The notes under the pieces: model-generated
The model's database searches: none
The model's input: only the letters and a program-made list of their open reading frames with translations
Told to the model about the DNA's origin: nothing
Program-made: the position numbers and the translations under genes
Shown: positions 1 through 7,460 of the stretch, piece by piece
Position numbering within the stretch: position 1 is the first letter of the stretch
Layout: every line of letters starts with the position of its first letter
NCBI GenBank assembly: GCA_937896105.1
Contig: CALBKR010000176.1
Coordinates: 1 to 11,070 of the forward strand
Reading direction: 5' to 3'
From: an uncultured Bacteroidales bacterium
Lineage (GTDB): Bacteria > Bacteroidota > Bacteroidia > Bacteroidales > Bacteroidaceae
Length of the DNA: 11,070 bases

Positions 1-38
1 CAAGCCTTGAACTTTACTTTTTATTCACGCCTCATACA

Positions 39-68
39 AAAGAAGGAGACTTTTGGGTCTCCTTCTTT
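39..68 (-). terminator. Terminator hairpin directly after tRNA-His
   Basis: A perfect 12-bp inverted repeat (39-50 and 57-68) encloses a 6-nt loop. Read leftward, the stem is followed by a short mixed T stretch (TTGTATG). The first stem base coincides with the final A of the encoded CCA of tRNA-His, so the hairpin starts exactly where the mature tRNA ends. It most likely stops tRNA transcription and marks the 3' end for processing. The weak U-tract makes termination efficiency uncertain. Confidence 0.75.
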
Positions 69-145
69 GGGGTGGCTGATCGGATTCGAACCGACGACAT
101 TCAGAACCACAATCTGACGCTCTAACCAGCTGAACTACAGCCACC
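68..145 (-). tRNA. tRNA-His (anticodon GUG)
   Basis: On the minus strand the sequence folds into a full cloverleaf. The acceptor stem is 7 bp (138-144 with 72-78). The extra G(-1) at 145, typical of tRNA-His, faces C73 at 71. The anticodon loop TTGTGGT carries GTG (plus-strand 108-110), and the T loop is TTCGAAT. The CCA end is encoded at 68-70. A 9-nt D loop gives 78 nt in total including G(-1) and CCA. The gene is a single unit with its own promoter and terminator and is not part of the neighbouring tyrS transcript. Confidence 0.97.
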
Positions 146-173
146 ATATAGCTCTCTATTTTTGAAAGCAGTG

Positions 174-205
174 CAAAGGTAGAAATAATTCCGTTATTCT
201 CCAAA
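174..205 (-). promoter_or_regulatory. Bacteroidales sigma-ABfr-type promoter of tRNA-His
   Basis: Read leftward, TTTG (205-202) is followed by 20 nt and then TACCTTTG (181-174). This matches the Bacteroides housekeeping consensus TTTG, 19-21 nt, TAnnTTTG at every fixed position. Transcription should start around 167-170, leaving a leader of a little over 20 nt before the tRNA 5' end at 145. The rest of the spacer up to the tyrS terminator (206-320) shows no gene or other structure that I can support. Confidence 0.85.
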
Positions 206-320
206 AAATCGAAAGGCTTTTTTCCGTGTAAATGCTGTTTTTTCAGATTTTTCAGGTTGTGGCGAAAAAAGATAAAGAGATGGCTGCATTTATAAAGCCA
301 TAATTGCATCATATACAACA

Positions 321-356
321 ATTCCTTTGTTCGGGCTTTAGCCCGAACAAAGGAAT
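321..356 (-). terminator. Terminator hairpin of the tamL-MBL-tyrS operon
   Basis: A perfect 16-bp inverted repeat (321-336 and 341-356) encloses the 4-nt loop TTTA on the plus strand and lies 15 nt beyond the tyrS stop codon. Read leftward, the hairpin is followed by TTGTTGTAT, an imperfect U-tract. The very stable GC core (CGGGC/GCCCG) and its position support a role as the operon terminator or 3' stabilising structure. Rightward it is followed by an A-rich stretch, so it is unlikely to work in that direction. Confidence 0.8.
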
Positions 357-371
357 AAAAATCACAGGATA

Positions 372-1667
372 TTACTTTACAATGATAAGGTAATAGTTCT
401 TCTTGCCCTTCTGGACAAGGATATATTTATCGTTTAGCAGGTTGTCAACGCCTATCACCTGGTCAAACGCAGTCAGTTTCTCCTTGTTTATGGAGACTCC
501 ACCACCCTGCACCAATTTGCGCATCTCGCCTTTTGAAGCGAATATTGCAGCAAGGTCGGTTGGGAGGTCAACCGCCTTCACGCCCTCGGCAATGGCATCA
601 CGTGACACCTCGAACTGCGGAACGCCATCGAACACCGCAAGCAGAGTGTCCTCATCAAGTGCACGCAGAGCATCGGTAGAAGCATTGCCAAAGAGTATTC
701 CTGATGCCTCAACAGCCTTGTTGTACTCCTCCTCGCCGTGAACCAACACCGTCACCTCCTTTGCAAGACGCTTCTGCAACAGACGAAGATGTGGTGCCTG
801 AGCGTGCTCGGCAACAAGAGCCTCTATCTCCTCGCGACATATAGATGTAAATATCTTTATATATTTCTCAGCATCCTCGTCACTCACATTGAGCCAGAAC
901 TGGTAGAAACGATAAGGCGATGTGTAACGCTTGTCGAGCCAGATGTTACCCTGCTCGGTCTTTCCGAATTTCTTTCCGTCGGCCTTTGTAATGAGCGGAC
1001 AGGTGAGGGCAAACACCTCGTTGCCCGACATCTTACGTATCATTTCTGTACCTGTTGTGATGTTACCCCACTGGTCGGCACCACCAAGCTGCAGTTTGCA
1101 ACCGTGTGTCTCGTTGAGATGAACATAGTCATATCCCTGAAGCAACTGATAGGTAAACTCTGTGAATGACATACCGTCAGTGCCTGCTTCGCCCGAAAGA
1201 CGACGCTTCACAGAATCCTTTGACATCATATAGTTCACGGTAATCATCTTGCCGATGTTACGTATGAAATCGAGGAATGTAAACTCCTTCATCCAGTCGT
1301 AGTTGTTCACAAGGACAGCCGCGTTAGGTGCATCACTGTCGAAATCCAAGAAACGTGCAAGCTGTTTCTTCAAGGCCTCCTGATTGTGACGCAGTTTCTC
1401 CTCGTCGATGAGGACACGCTCCTTTGACTTGCCCGACGGGTCACCTATCATACCGGTAGCACCTCCTATAAGGGCAATAGGCTTGTGACCGCAAAGCTGG
1501 AAATGACGGAGCATCATAACACCCACAAGGTGACCGATGTGCAAAGAATCGGCTGTGGGGTCAATACCCAAGTAAGCGCTTGTCATCTCTTTCTGCAACT
1601 GTTCCTCTGTTCCAGGAGTCATATCCTGAATCATTCCTCTCCATTTTAATTCCTGTACAAAATTCAT
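372..1667 (-). CDS. tyrS: Tyrosyl-tRNA synthetase (TyrRS)
   Basis: This cytoplasmic class I aminoacyl-tRNA synthetase charges tRNA-Tyr with tyrosine using ATP. The 431 residues match the usual bacterial length of about 420-430. Visible signatures are the HIGH box at residues 43-46, the tRNA/tyrosine pocket segment GGADQWGNI at 195-203, and the second ATP-binding loop KFGKT at 233-237, the normal TyrRS form of KMSKS. A C-terminal S4-like RNA-binding domain occupies roughly residues 350-425. The ATG at 1665-1667 starts at the family's normal N-terminus. No Shine-Dalgarno sequence is visible, as is common in this phylum. It is the last gene of the tamL-MBL-tyrS unit, 32 nt after the upstream gene, and is followed by a strong hairpin. 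No T-box or other leader control is visible. Confidence 0.98.
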   Translation of the reverse strand: MNFVQELKWRGMIQDMTPGTEEQLQKEMTSAYLGIDPTADSLHIGHLVGVMMLRHFQLCGHKPIALIGGATGMIGDPSGKSKERVLIDEEKLRHNQEALKKQLARFLDFDSDAPNAAVLVNNYDWMKEFTFLDFIRNIGKMITVNYMMSKDSVKRRLSGEAGTDGMSFTEFTYQLLQGYDYVHLNETHGCKLQLGGADQWGNITTGTEMIRKMSGNEVFALTCPLITKADGKKFGKTEQGNIWLDKRYTSPYRFYQFWLNVSDEDAEKYIKIFTSICREEIEALVAEHAQAPHLRLLQKRLAKEVTVLVHGEEEYNKAVEASGILFGNASTDALRALDEDTLLAVFDGVPQFEVSRDAIAEGVKAVDLPTDLAAIFASKGEMRKLVQGGGVSINKEKLTAFDQVIGVDNLLNDKYILVQKGKKNYYLIIVK

Positions 1668-1699
1668 AGCTGTATTATTTTTGTTAAAGTCTTCTTTTA

Positions 1700-2503
1700 C
1701 TACAAACGATACATTGGCGAAGGTGTAGCACGCTTGAGAACCACAAGCTGCACGTCCTTGCCTGCAATTATGCCATAATCACTGAACTCCATTGTCACAG
1801 CCTTATATGCGAGTTCGGGATGATTATTCTCCTCACTCAAGTGACAGAGCCATATATATTTCAGATGCTCATTGAAATGCGATGCCAGATACTTTGCCGT
1901 GGTCTGGTTGCTCAAATGTCCTCGGGAGCCCGAAACACGCATCTTGAGGAATTCGGGATAACGCCCCATTGCCAGCATCTGCTCCTCGTAATTCGACTCG
2001 ATTACAAGATAGTTGGCCTGGTCGACATAATAAGACACAGTCTCCGTTATCTCGCCTAAATCGGTGGCGATACAGAATTTTTTGTCACCGACCTCGATAA
2101 AATAACCTACATTGTCACTGCCATCGTGGGGTACCTCAAATGGAGTTATCACAAAATCACGAAACATCAGCGGCTCCTCCTTCACGACATACCTCACATA
2201 TGCAGGGTCTATTGGCTTAGAGACACAATAGTTCTGCGTGATACCTTTATGCACCTCTTTTGTCGCATATACCGGAATGTTTGCCTTTGACGAAATTACC
2301 CCCAATGACTTTATGTGGTCAGCGTGGTCGTGTGTGACAAACATCGCACATATACTTTCAATGGCAATTCCCTCTTTTTTCAAAGCCATTCTGATGGTCT
2401 TTGACGGTATTCCGGCATCTATGAGAATACCATAGTCACCTACCCCCAGGTAGTAACAGTTTCCGCAGCTTCCGCTGCCAATGCTCATAAATCGAATTTC
2501 CAT
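1700..2503 (-). CDS. Metallo-beta-lactamase-fold hydrolase, YycJ/WalJ-like
   Basis: A cytoplasmic protein of 267 residues with no signal peptide. The metal-binding set of the metallo-beta-lactamase fold is complete: HDHADH at residues 58-63, H126 in a PHDG segment, D148 in ATDLG and H221 near the C-terminus. The SGSRGHLSN segment at 191-199, including H196, together with the N-terminal SIGSGSCGN (7-15) is typical of the YycJ/WalJ family. Members have been described as nucleases, including a 5'-3' exonuclease linked to mismatch repair in Bacillus. That function is transferred by family and is not shown here. In Firmicutes yycJ sits with the walRK two-component genes. Here it lies between a tamL-like gene (38 nt) and tyrS (32 nt), with no sensor kinase in view. 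The ATG at 2501-2503 gives the normal family N-terminus. Confidence 0.9.
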   Translation of the reverse strand: MEIRFMSIGSGSCGNCYYLGVGDYGILIDAGIPSKTIRMALKKEGIAIESICAMFVTHDHADHIKSLGVISSKANIPVYATKEVHKGITQNYCVSKPIDPAYVRYVVKEEPLMFRDFVITPFEVPHDGSDNVGYFIEVGDKKFCIATDLGEITETVSYYVDQANYLVIESNYEEQMLAMGRYPEFLKMRVSGSRGHLSNQTTAKYLASHFNEHLKYIWLCHLSEENNHPELAYKAVTMEFSDYGIIAGKDVQLVVLKRATPSPMYRL

Positions 2504-2541
2504 ATATAGTTAAATTTTTCTTCTTAAAAACAAATGCTGCA

Positions 2542-4839
2542 TCAGAACGGATAACCGATTGCAAAGTGCAGCGCAAAGTCACGGCTGAACTTAGGATTGA
2601 TTATCGGAAACTTCTCTTTGCCGCTATATGCAGGGTTTATCGCCTTCATTGCCGCATCAAGACGGAAGACGAACATATCGAACTCCAATCTGATGCCGAG
2701 TCCATAAGAGAATGCTATATCCTTGTAGAACTGCGTAATCCTGAACTGCCCACCGGGCTGCTCTTCGTAGTTCCTTATGGTCCATATATTACCGGCATCA
2801 ATGAACACAGCCGAATGCACCATCATAAAAAGGTGTGAACGGTATTCGACGCTCAAATCAAGTTTGATATCACCCGACTGGTTTATGAAATCAATATTCC
2901 TGTTCCCGTTTCTATAGCTTCCGGGACCCAATGTACGCACAGTCCAGCCTCGCATACCATTTGCGCCACCCGAGAAGTAGCGCTTCTCGAAAGGCAATAT
3001 ACGCGAGTTGCCATAAGGATATGCTATTCCGAAAGCGCAATGCATAACCATTGAATTACGGTCATCTATCTTCACACGAGTCGTGAAATCTATATCACCT
3101 TTCACATACTGCGCATAGGCAATATTCATAACCGTATATTGACCCTCACTGTTCTGCTGGGTATTGAAAAGCGATGTTATCCCATAAAGCAAATTACCCG
3201 AACACTCGACATTTGTACGCAATGAATAGACAACTCGCTTCAATCTGTTGGCATCATTCAACGAAGAGTTGTAGGAGTAAGTATATCCCAGTTTCGTTAT
3301 CAAAAGGTTTTCGTAGTTATATTTCAATATCGAGTTACGGTTCGATATACTGTCAAGGTACTCTTTCTTGAAGGTGTCGGCAATCCAAGGAACATATATA
3401 TAGTTGAGATCTAACACATCCACCTTGTGGTTCGCCTCCTTTTTACGGCTCCACATATAGCTCCAGGTACCCGAAATCAGCCTACGGTTGAATTCAGGAC
3501 GATCCTGCGAGTTGTATTTTAACGAGAACTGCGATGAGGATACCAGTTTCCTTTTGTCGGCAGGAACCAGTGAGGAGAGCAATCCACCCTGGAAACGAAG
3601 GCTCAACTCGGCACCATACTCAAAGAACTTGTTTCCGTTGTATCCGCTCAGATTAGACACAGCTTCGTATGCCGCAAACAACCTGAAGGATAGTTGCTCC
3701 GAACCCTTGAACAGGTTCTTGTCCGAAAGCGTCATAGAAGCCAAAGCACCGAAATTTCCGGCAGTATTCGTTCCGTCAAGGTCAAAACCGACTGTTAAGC
3801 GTTTGCTTTTCTCATACATTATGTAACAGTCGAGTATTGCCGAATCGGGGCGCTCAACCATCCTCACAGTCGTATATCTCAACGCCGGCAACTGCGAAAA
3901 GGCGCTGTATGTCCTGTCGACATTGCTCTGCGAGAAAAGCTCACCCGGTATCACATAATTATTGTCAAGCAGCTTCTGCGTGCGCACCACCTGTGTTTCA
4001 TTATAGATTATGGCATAATCTCCATAATCCAAGGTATCGCACAGCTCAAATTCTGCACCATCAAGATGCAACCCGGCATTTGCCACGAAATAGACCTTGC
4101 CGATGCGATACGCAATATGCTCTGTAGGCACAGTATTGGCATCCGGTGTAAAACCCGAAATTTTCATTGTGAGTTTCACTTTGTTCGAGTGATGGGTCGT
4201 ATCGGCAGTATAAGTGACATACTCCTTCTGGAAACGGTAATAACCGCAATCCTTGAGCAGAGCGGTAACGCGCCGGCGTTCCATCTCCATATTGTCAACG
4301 CTGAAAGGCATTCCGGCCTTAATCATTGAATTGGCAGTGTCGGACAACACAATATCTCCTATTGTCTTGTCATCGGACAACATACTGAACTCGGAGATAT
4401 AATATCTCTCCTTCTCGTGAAGATAATATACAGCTGTTGCCTTGCGCTTCTTTTCGTTATATTCCGGTTCAAGGTCAACCTTTGCATGCAGATAACCGTC
4501 ATTGAGCAGCATCTGCTGCAGATTCTTTCTTGTAGCCTCGGCAAGCCTGTCACTGTACACTACCGGTTTCTCGCCAAGACGTCTCAACACACGGTTAATC
4601 CACTTTGTAGAGTCTATTCCCGATAGCGAATATGTGTACATTGGAACCTTTACAAGACTGAACCATTTCGCATTGGGTTTCTGACGGATATAATTTGCAG
4701 CCTTGGTTGCATTTGCGTGGTTTGTATTGGATATGATATCGACATCACTGAGCAGATAGTTGCCCTCGGGGATGAATTTCTTCACCGAGCACGAGAACAG
4801 CATTAAAACGCTTATAAGCATCAAAAAAAATCTTCTCAT
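2542..4839 (-). CDS. TamL-like Omp85/BamA-family outer-membrane lipoprotein
   Basis: Starting at the ATG at 4837-4839, this gives a 765-residue protein with a short lipoprotein signal (MRR, hydrophobic run, lipobox LFSC, lipidated C17). Residues about 20-340 contain POTRA-like repeats, each with a helix-GY-strand pattern (for example near 103-155 and 181-227). Residues about 345-765 form a 16-strand-type barrel ending in an aromatic residue (GYPF). The Omp85 lid-lock motif appears as RGW at 630-632, where RGF or RGY is commoner. The family helps insert or export outer-membrane proteins; the lipidated Bacteroidota form is called TamL and works with TamB in some species. No tamB lies in the window. 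An in-frame GTG at 4867-4869 would add 10 residues in front of the signal peptide; I prefer the ATG because it gives a standard signal. It is the first gene of an operon with the hydrolase and tyrS. Confidence 0.9.
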   Translation of the reverse strand: MRRFFLMLISVLMLFSCSVKKFIPEGNYLLSDVDIISNTNHANATKAANYIRQKPNAKWFSLVKVPMYTYSLSGIDSTKWINRVLRRLGEKPVVYSDRLAEATRKNLQQMLLNDGYLHAKVDLEPEYNEKKRKATAVYYLHEKERYYISEFSMLSDDKTIGDIVLSDTANSMIKAGMPFSVDNMEMERRRVTALLKDCGYYRFQKEYVTYTADTTHHSNKVKLTMKISGFTPDANTVPTEHIAYRIGKVYFVANAGLHLDGAEFELCDTLDYGDYAIIYNETQVVRTQKLLDNNYVIPGELFSQSNVDRTYSAFSQLPALRYTTVRMVERPDSAILDCYIMYEKSKRLTVGFDLDGTNTAGNFGALASMTLSDKNLFKGSEQLSFRLFAAYEAVSNLSGYNGNKFFEYGAELSLRFQGGLLSSLVPADKRKLVSSSQFSLKYNSQDRPEFNRRLISGTWSYMWSRKKEANHKVDVLDLNYIYVPWIADTFKKEYLDSISNRNSILKYNYENLLITKLGYTYSYNSSLNDANRLKRVVYSLRTNVECSGNLLYGITSLFNTQQNSEGQYTVMNIAYAQYVKGDIDFTTRVKIDDRNSMVMHCAFGIAYPYGNSRILPFEKRYFSGGANGMRGWTVRTLGPGSYRNGNRNIDFINQSGDIKLDLSVEYRSHLFMMVHSAVFIDAGNIWTIRNYEEQPGGQFRITQFYKDIAFSYGLGIRLEFDMFVFRLDAAMKAINPAYSGKEKFPIINPKFSRDFALHFAIGYPF

Positions 4840-4916
4840 AGATATCGTCCCACTCAAAACAAAGTTCACAAGAACACGTTTGCCCCTAATAATGGTATAA
4901 TAAAAAATTTATTTTA

Positions 4917-4924
4917 CAAATATA
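4917..4924 (-). promoter_or_regulatory. Possible -7 element for the tamL-like operon
   Basis: Read leftward, TATATTTG matches the Bacteroidales -7 consensus TAnnTTTG. It would start transcription near 4911, about 70 nt before the chosen ATG. No TTTG lies at the expected distance upstream (around 4944-4948), so only half of the promoter is visible. The AT-rich intergenic position between divergent genes supports the call. Confidence 0.45.
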
Positions 4925-4947
4925 ACAAAAACTTGAAAGATTTAAGG

Positions 4948-4955
4948 TAGATTTG
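4948..4955 (+). promoter_or_regulatory. Possible -7 element for the RNA methyltransferase gene
   Basis: TAGATTTG matches TAnnTTTG and would start transcription near 4961, about 25 nt before the ATG at 4986. No TTTG is found 19-21 nt upstream. The in-frame TTG codon at 4953-4955 lies inside this element, which argues against it being the translation start. Confidence 0.45.
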
Positions 4956-4985
4956 CACGACTTTAATACAGCAAAATATAAAAAA

Positions 4986-5750
4986 ATGTTTAGCAAAGCC
5001 CTATTGAAACGCATAACGGCACTCGAGAACAAAAAGCAGAGAAAAGAGAGCGGTCTTTTTGTTGCAGAAGGAGGAAAGACTGTACTCGACCTTCTCACTG
5101 CCGGATTCAGTACCGACAAGATTATTGCAACTGCCGAGTGGTTGGAGAAGAACAGGCTCCCAGCCGGCATTGAATTCATTGAGGTGAGCAATGAAGAGAT
5201 GAAACGTGCGAGTTTCCAGCAGGCTCCGCAAGGAGTATTGGCCATATTCCACCAGCCACACTACCCTGCCGACCTCACTGCACCCGAACGTGAATTATGC
5301 CTTGCACTCGACAATATCCAGGATCCCGGAAATCTGGGCACAATAATACGCATTGCCGACTGGTTCGGCATTGAAAACATATACTGTTCAATAGGCACAG
5401 CCGATGTATACAACCCAAAGACAATACAGGCAACAATGGGAGCTATAGGCCGCGTAAAAGTACATTATGTCGACCTCCCTGCATTGATAGCTTCGATACA
5501 AGATAAAGCGCCCGTGTATGGCACATTCCTTGACGGAGACAATATGTACGACAAGGAGTTAAGCAACAACGGCATTATCGTAATGGGGAACGAAGGGAAC
5601 GGCATCAGTGAGGAGTGCAGCAGATTGATAACAGAACGATTGTTTATCCCCAACTATCCCGCAGGACGCGAAACATCGGAATCACTGAACGTCTCGGTTG
5701 CCACCGCCATTATCTGCAGCGAGTTCCGACGCAGAGCCGGAAAGGAGTAA
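4986..5750 (+). CDS. SpoU/TrmH-family RNA 2'-O-ribose methyltransferase
   Basis: A 254-residue SPOUT-class enzyme that transfers a methyl group from S-adenosylmethionine to a ribose 2'-OH in rRNA or tRNA. The N-terminal part (about 5-90) looks like the SpoU substrate-binding domain. The three catalytic-domain motifs are all present: motif 1 around N116 and R122 (DPGNLGTIIR), motif 2 at 200-208 (MGNEGNGIS), and motif 3 at about 221-239 (IPN then SESLNVSVA), which form the trefoil-knot cofactor site. The exact target (RlmB-like, TrmH-like or other) cannot be read from sequence. The ATG at 4986 gives the usual MFSK-type start; an in-frame TTG at 4953 would add 11 residues but overlaps the putative promoter. 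It is the only rightward gene and its stop codon abuts the stop of the opposite-strand gene. Confidence 0.93.
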   Translation: MFSKALLKRITALENKKQRKESGLFVAEGGKTVLDLLTAGFSTDKIIATAEWLEKNRLPAGIEFIEVSNEEMKRASFQQAPQGVLAIFHQPHYPADLTAPERELCLALDNIQDPGNLGTIIRIADWFGIENIYCSIGTADVYNPKTIQATMGAIGRVKVHYVDLPALIASIQDKAPVYGTFLDGDNMYDKELSNNGIIVMGNEGNGISEECSRLITERLFIPNYPAGRETSESLNVSVATAIICSEFRRRAGKE

Positions 5751-6020
5751 TCAAACAAGACACTCAAGGTTGCCGTCAGCCTTTACCTCATACAGAAAAA
5801 GTCTCGTGTGAGGTTTTATATCGCTAAATGCGCAAAGACTATCGGGAAAACGGCTCAACCCCCTTTCTGCAGAAATCAGAAGCTCGTCGTAAAGAATCAT
5901 CGACTGAGCTTCTTCATCGAAAGTATACCAGAAAAGCGTGCCGTCCTCTCCAATACGCACCACTTGCCTTTCGAGCATCTTGCCAGAGGGAAAGTGCAGC
6001 CTGCGAGCCAGATACAACAT
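5751..6020 (-). CDS. Uncharacterised 89-residue protein
   Basis: I do not recognise this protein. It is 89 residues, soluble-looking, with no signal peptide, membrane helix or metal-binding cluster. Predicted strands dominate: residues 1-12, 18-33 (with an EDGTLFWY turn), 38-50 and 72-88. The first 35 residues (LARR, FPSGK, VVRIGEDGTL) loosely recall the N-terminal strand pair of amidohydrolases, but no metal-binding HxH follows, so this is only a weak resemblance. It is believed real because it starts 10 nt after the DUF4296 gene, in the same direction, at the end of the ileS-lspA operon, and fills the space exactly up to the stop codon of the convergent methyltransferase gene. The start ATG is at 6018-6020 and the stop TGA at 5751-5753. 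Confidence 0.75.
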   Translation of the reverse strand: MLYLARRLHFPSGKMLERQVVRIGEDGTLFWYTFDEEAQSMILYDELLISAERGLSRFPDSLCAFSDIKPHTRLFLYEVKADGNLECLV

Positions 6021-6030
6021 AGCGAGATTA

Positions 6031-6840
6031 TTATTTGCCTTGTTTCTCCTTTTTAGCCTGTACAGGATGTATCCTCTTCACAGAGAGGTCACTCAGCACC
6101 ATTCTTGAGACATCGGATGTGTCATTGTCGAAATAGTAGACATAGCCGGACATCGACTTGAGGCGACTGCCATAGTTTATTGGGACAGCAATATCATAGT
6201 GCCCCGGCTCATCCACACCGACACCGTTTACCCTGACTGATTTATCATTGTATTCAAGAATTACCGATGCATATGCCTCCTGTTTGACAGGCTGCGCGTT
6301 TTCAGAAATGAAAAAGGCATTGAATGAGAAGACAAGACTGTCACCGGCTATGAAAGAGGAATCCTTTGGTGTGTCGAAGGTAAAAGCCAATTTGTTATTC
6401 AACGGAGATGTAGACAAGAGCCTAACATTCTGGCTCGTCCACAGTTCGGCAATGTTTGAAGCAAGATACGCAGCCTCTATTGCCACGCCATCATCCATCG
6501 CAATCTTGGCACCGCCCAAATAGTCTATTTCACGCTGTACGCGTGATTCAAGGCCGCTATATATCTCCTTCATATATTTGGGATTACGGTTATACCACAC
6601 AAGAGCCGAATCGAACTCGGCTTTGCTTATCCCGTGTTTGTCAAAGACATATTTATACAGCAGTTTCTCCTTATAGTCAACGTTGGCATTTGTGGTGGCC
6701 ATCGATTGCGCCAGGTGATAGTCATATAGTATCGCCTCCATCTTTGCAGGAGAAGGTACATCCTTCGGCATTTCCACTTTACAGGAAACAAGAAACGCCA
6801 GCAAAGACAAAAGCACTATTTTCACTCCTTTGACACGCAT
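6031..6840 (-). CDS. DUF4296-domain lipoprotein
   Basis: A 269-residue predicted lipoprotein of unknown function, found mainly in Bacteroidota. Residues 1-20 form a type II signal: basic start (R2, K4, K7), hydrophobic core, lipobox LVSC with C20 as the lipidated residue. The DUF4296 segment covers about 24-105, beginning PKDVPSPAKM and rich in helices (ILYDYHLAQ, then a YKYVF segment and a W/Y-rich segment near 82-94). Residues about 130-255 look beta-rich and end in a basic, lysine-rich tail. The residues after C20 (KVEMPKD) do not form a clear surface-export signal, so which membrane leaflet it reaches is open. The gene starts 9 nt after lspA, the peptidase that should cleave its signal, and is followed 10 nt later by the 89-residue protein gene. 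Confidence 0.88.
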   Translation of the reverse strand: MRVKGVKIVLLSLLAFLVSCKVEMPKDVPSPAKMEAILYDYHLAQSMATTNANVDYKEKLLYKYVFDKHGISKAEFDSALVWYNRNPKYMKEIYSGLESRVQREIDYLGGAKIAMDDGVAIEAAYLASNIAELWTSQNVRLLSTSPLNNKLAFTFDTPKDSSFIAGDSLVFSFNAFFISENAQPVKQEAYASVILEYNDKSVRVNGVGVDEPGHYDIAVPINYGSRLKSMSGYVYYFDNDTSDVSRMVLSDLSVKRIHPVQAKKEKQGK

Positions 6841-6849
6841 CGCACTGTA

Positions 6850-7452
6850 TCAATTCTTGAATATATATTTCCTGTACCAGATAAGAAGCGCCACTACACT
6901 GCAGCTGATGCAGGCGTCAGCGAAATTGAATACAGGACTGAAGAATATCTCCCCACCTACAAGCGGAACCCAATCGGGCCAGGTGAAAAGCGGGAAATAG
7001 AACATATCCACCACTTTTCCGTGCAAGAACGAGCTGTAACCGTCGCCAAAGGAGACAAACTCGGCCACCTGACCATAGCTCGAAGTGAATATCTCGCCAT
7101 AGAACAGACAATCGACAAGATTACCTGCAGCACCGGCCAATATAAATGCAATGCAAACGATATACCCGAAAGGATGTCTTTCATCCCTTAACAGCACACG
7201 CAAATACCACACAAGGAGCGCTATAGCAACTATTCTGAAAAGCGTGAGAAATGTCTTTCCTAAAAACTCCATTCCGAAAGCCATACCGTTGTTCTCTATG
7301 AACTGTATCTTGAACCAGTCACCGAACACCGGTATGCTTTCGCCAAGGGACATATTCGTCTTGACCACAATTTTTATAATCTGGTCAATGACAAGTGCAA
7401 GCAACACAATTGCCAGCACTATCCAGGAACGGTTTTTAGCTTTCAGCTGCAT
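6850..7452 (-). CDS. lspA: Lipoprotein signal peptidase (signal peptidase II)
   Basis: This inner-membrane aspartyl protease cleaves the signal peptide of prolipoproteins just before the lipidated cysteine. The 200-residue protein has four hydrophobic segments (about 9-31, 66-89, 96-113, 176-194). The catalytic aspartates are D149 (VVDM) and D179 (FNFADA). Other conserved sites are D23 (DQ), the NNGMAFG segment at 54-60 and GNLVD at 110-114. Between GNLVD and VVDM there are about 26 more residues than in E. coli LspA, which explains the greater length; Bacteroidota LspA proteins share such an insert. The ATG at 7450-7452 was chosen because it lies 8 nt after the stop of the preceding gene and directly before a normal first helix. 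Upstream extension of the frame would overlap that gene. It lies in the ileS operon. Confidence 0.95.
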   Translation of the reverse strand: MQLKAKNRSWIVLAIVLLALVIDQIIKIVVKTNMSLGESIPVFGDWFKIQFIENNGMAFGMEFLGKTFLTLFRIVAIALLVWYLRVLLRDERHPFGYIVCIAFILAGAAGNLVDCLFYGEIFTSSYGQVAEFVSFGDGYSSFLHGKVVDMFYFPLFTWPDWVPLVGGEIFFSPVFNFADACISCSVVALLIWYRKYIFKN

Positions 7453-7460
7453 CAAGCCTA

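Noticed and set aside
25..321. A leftward 98-codon open frame running through the tRNA-His gene
   Set aside because: It overlaps the tRNA, its promoter and its terminator, so the frame is accidental.
961..985. A near-identical stretch shared by tyrS (about 961-980) and ileS (about 8345-8365)
   Set aside because: Both encode a KKFGK segment, and the match is short; it reflects similar amino acids and codon use, not a repeat element.
403..1169. Rightward open frames opposite tyrS
   Set aside because: They are antisense to strongly conserved TyrRS motifs and resemble no known protein.
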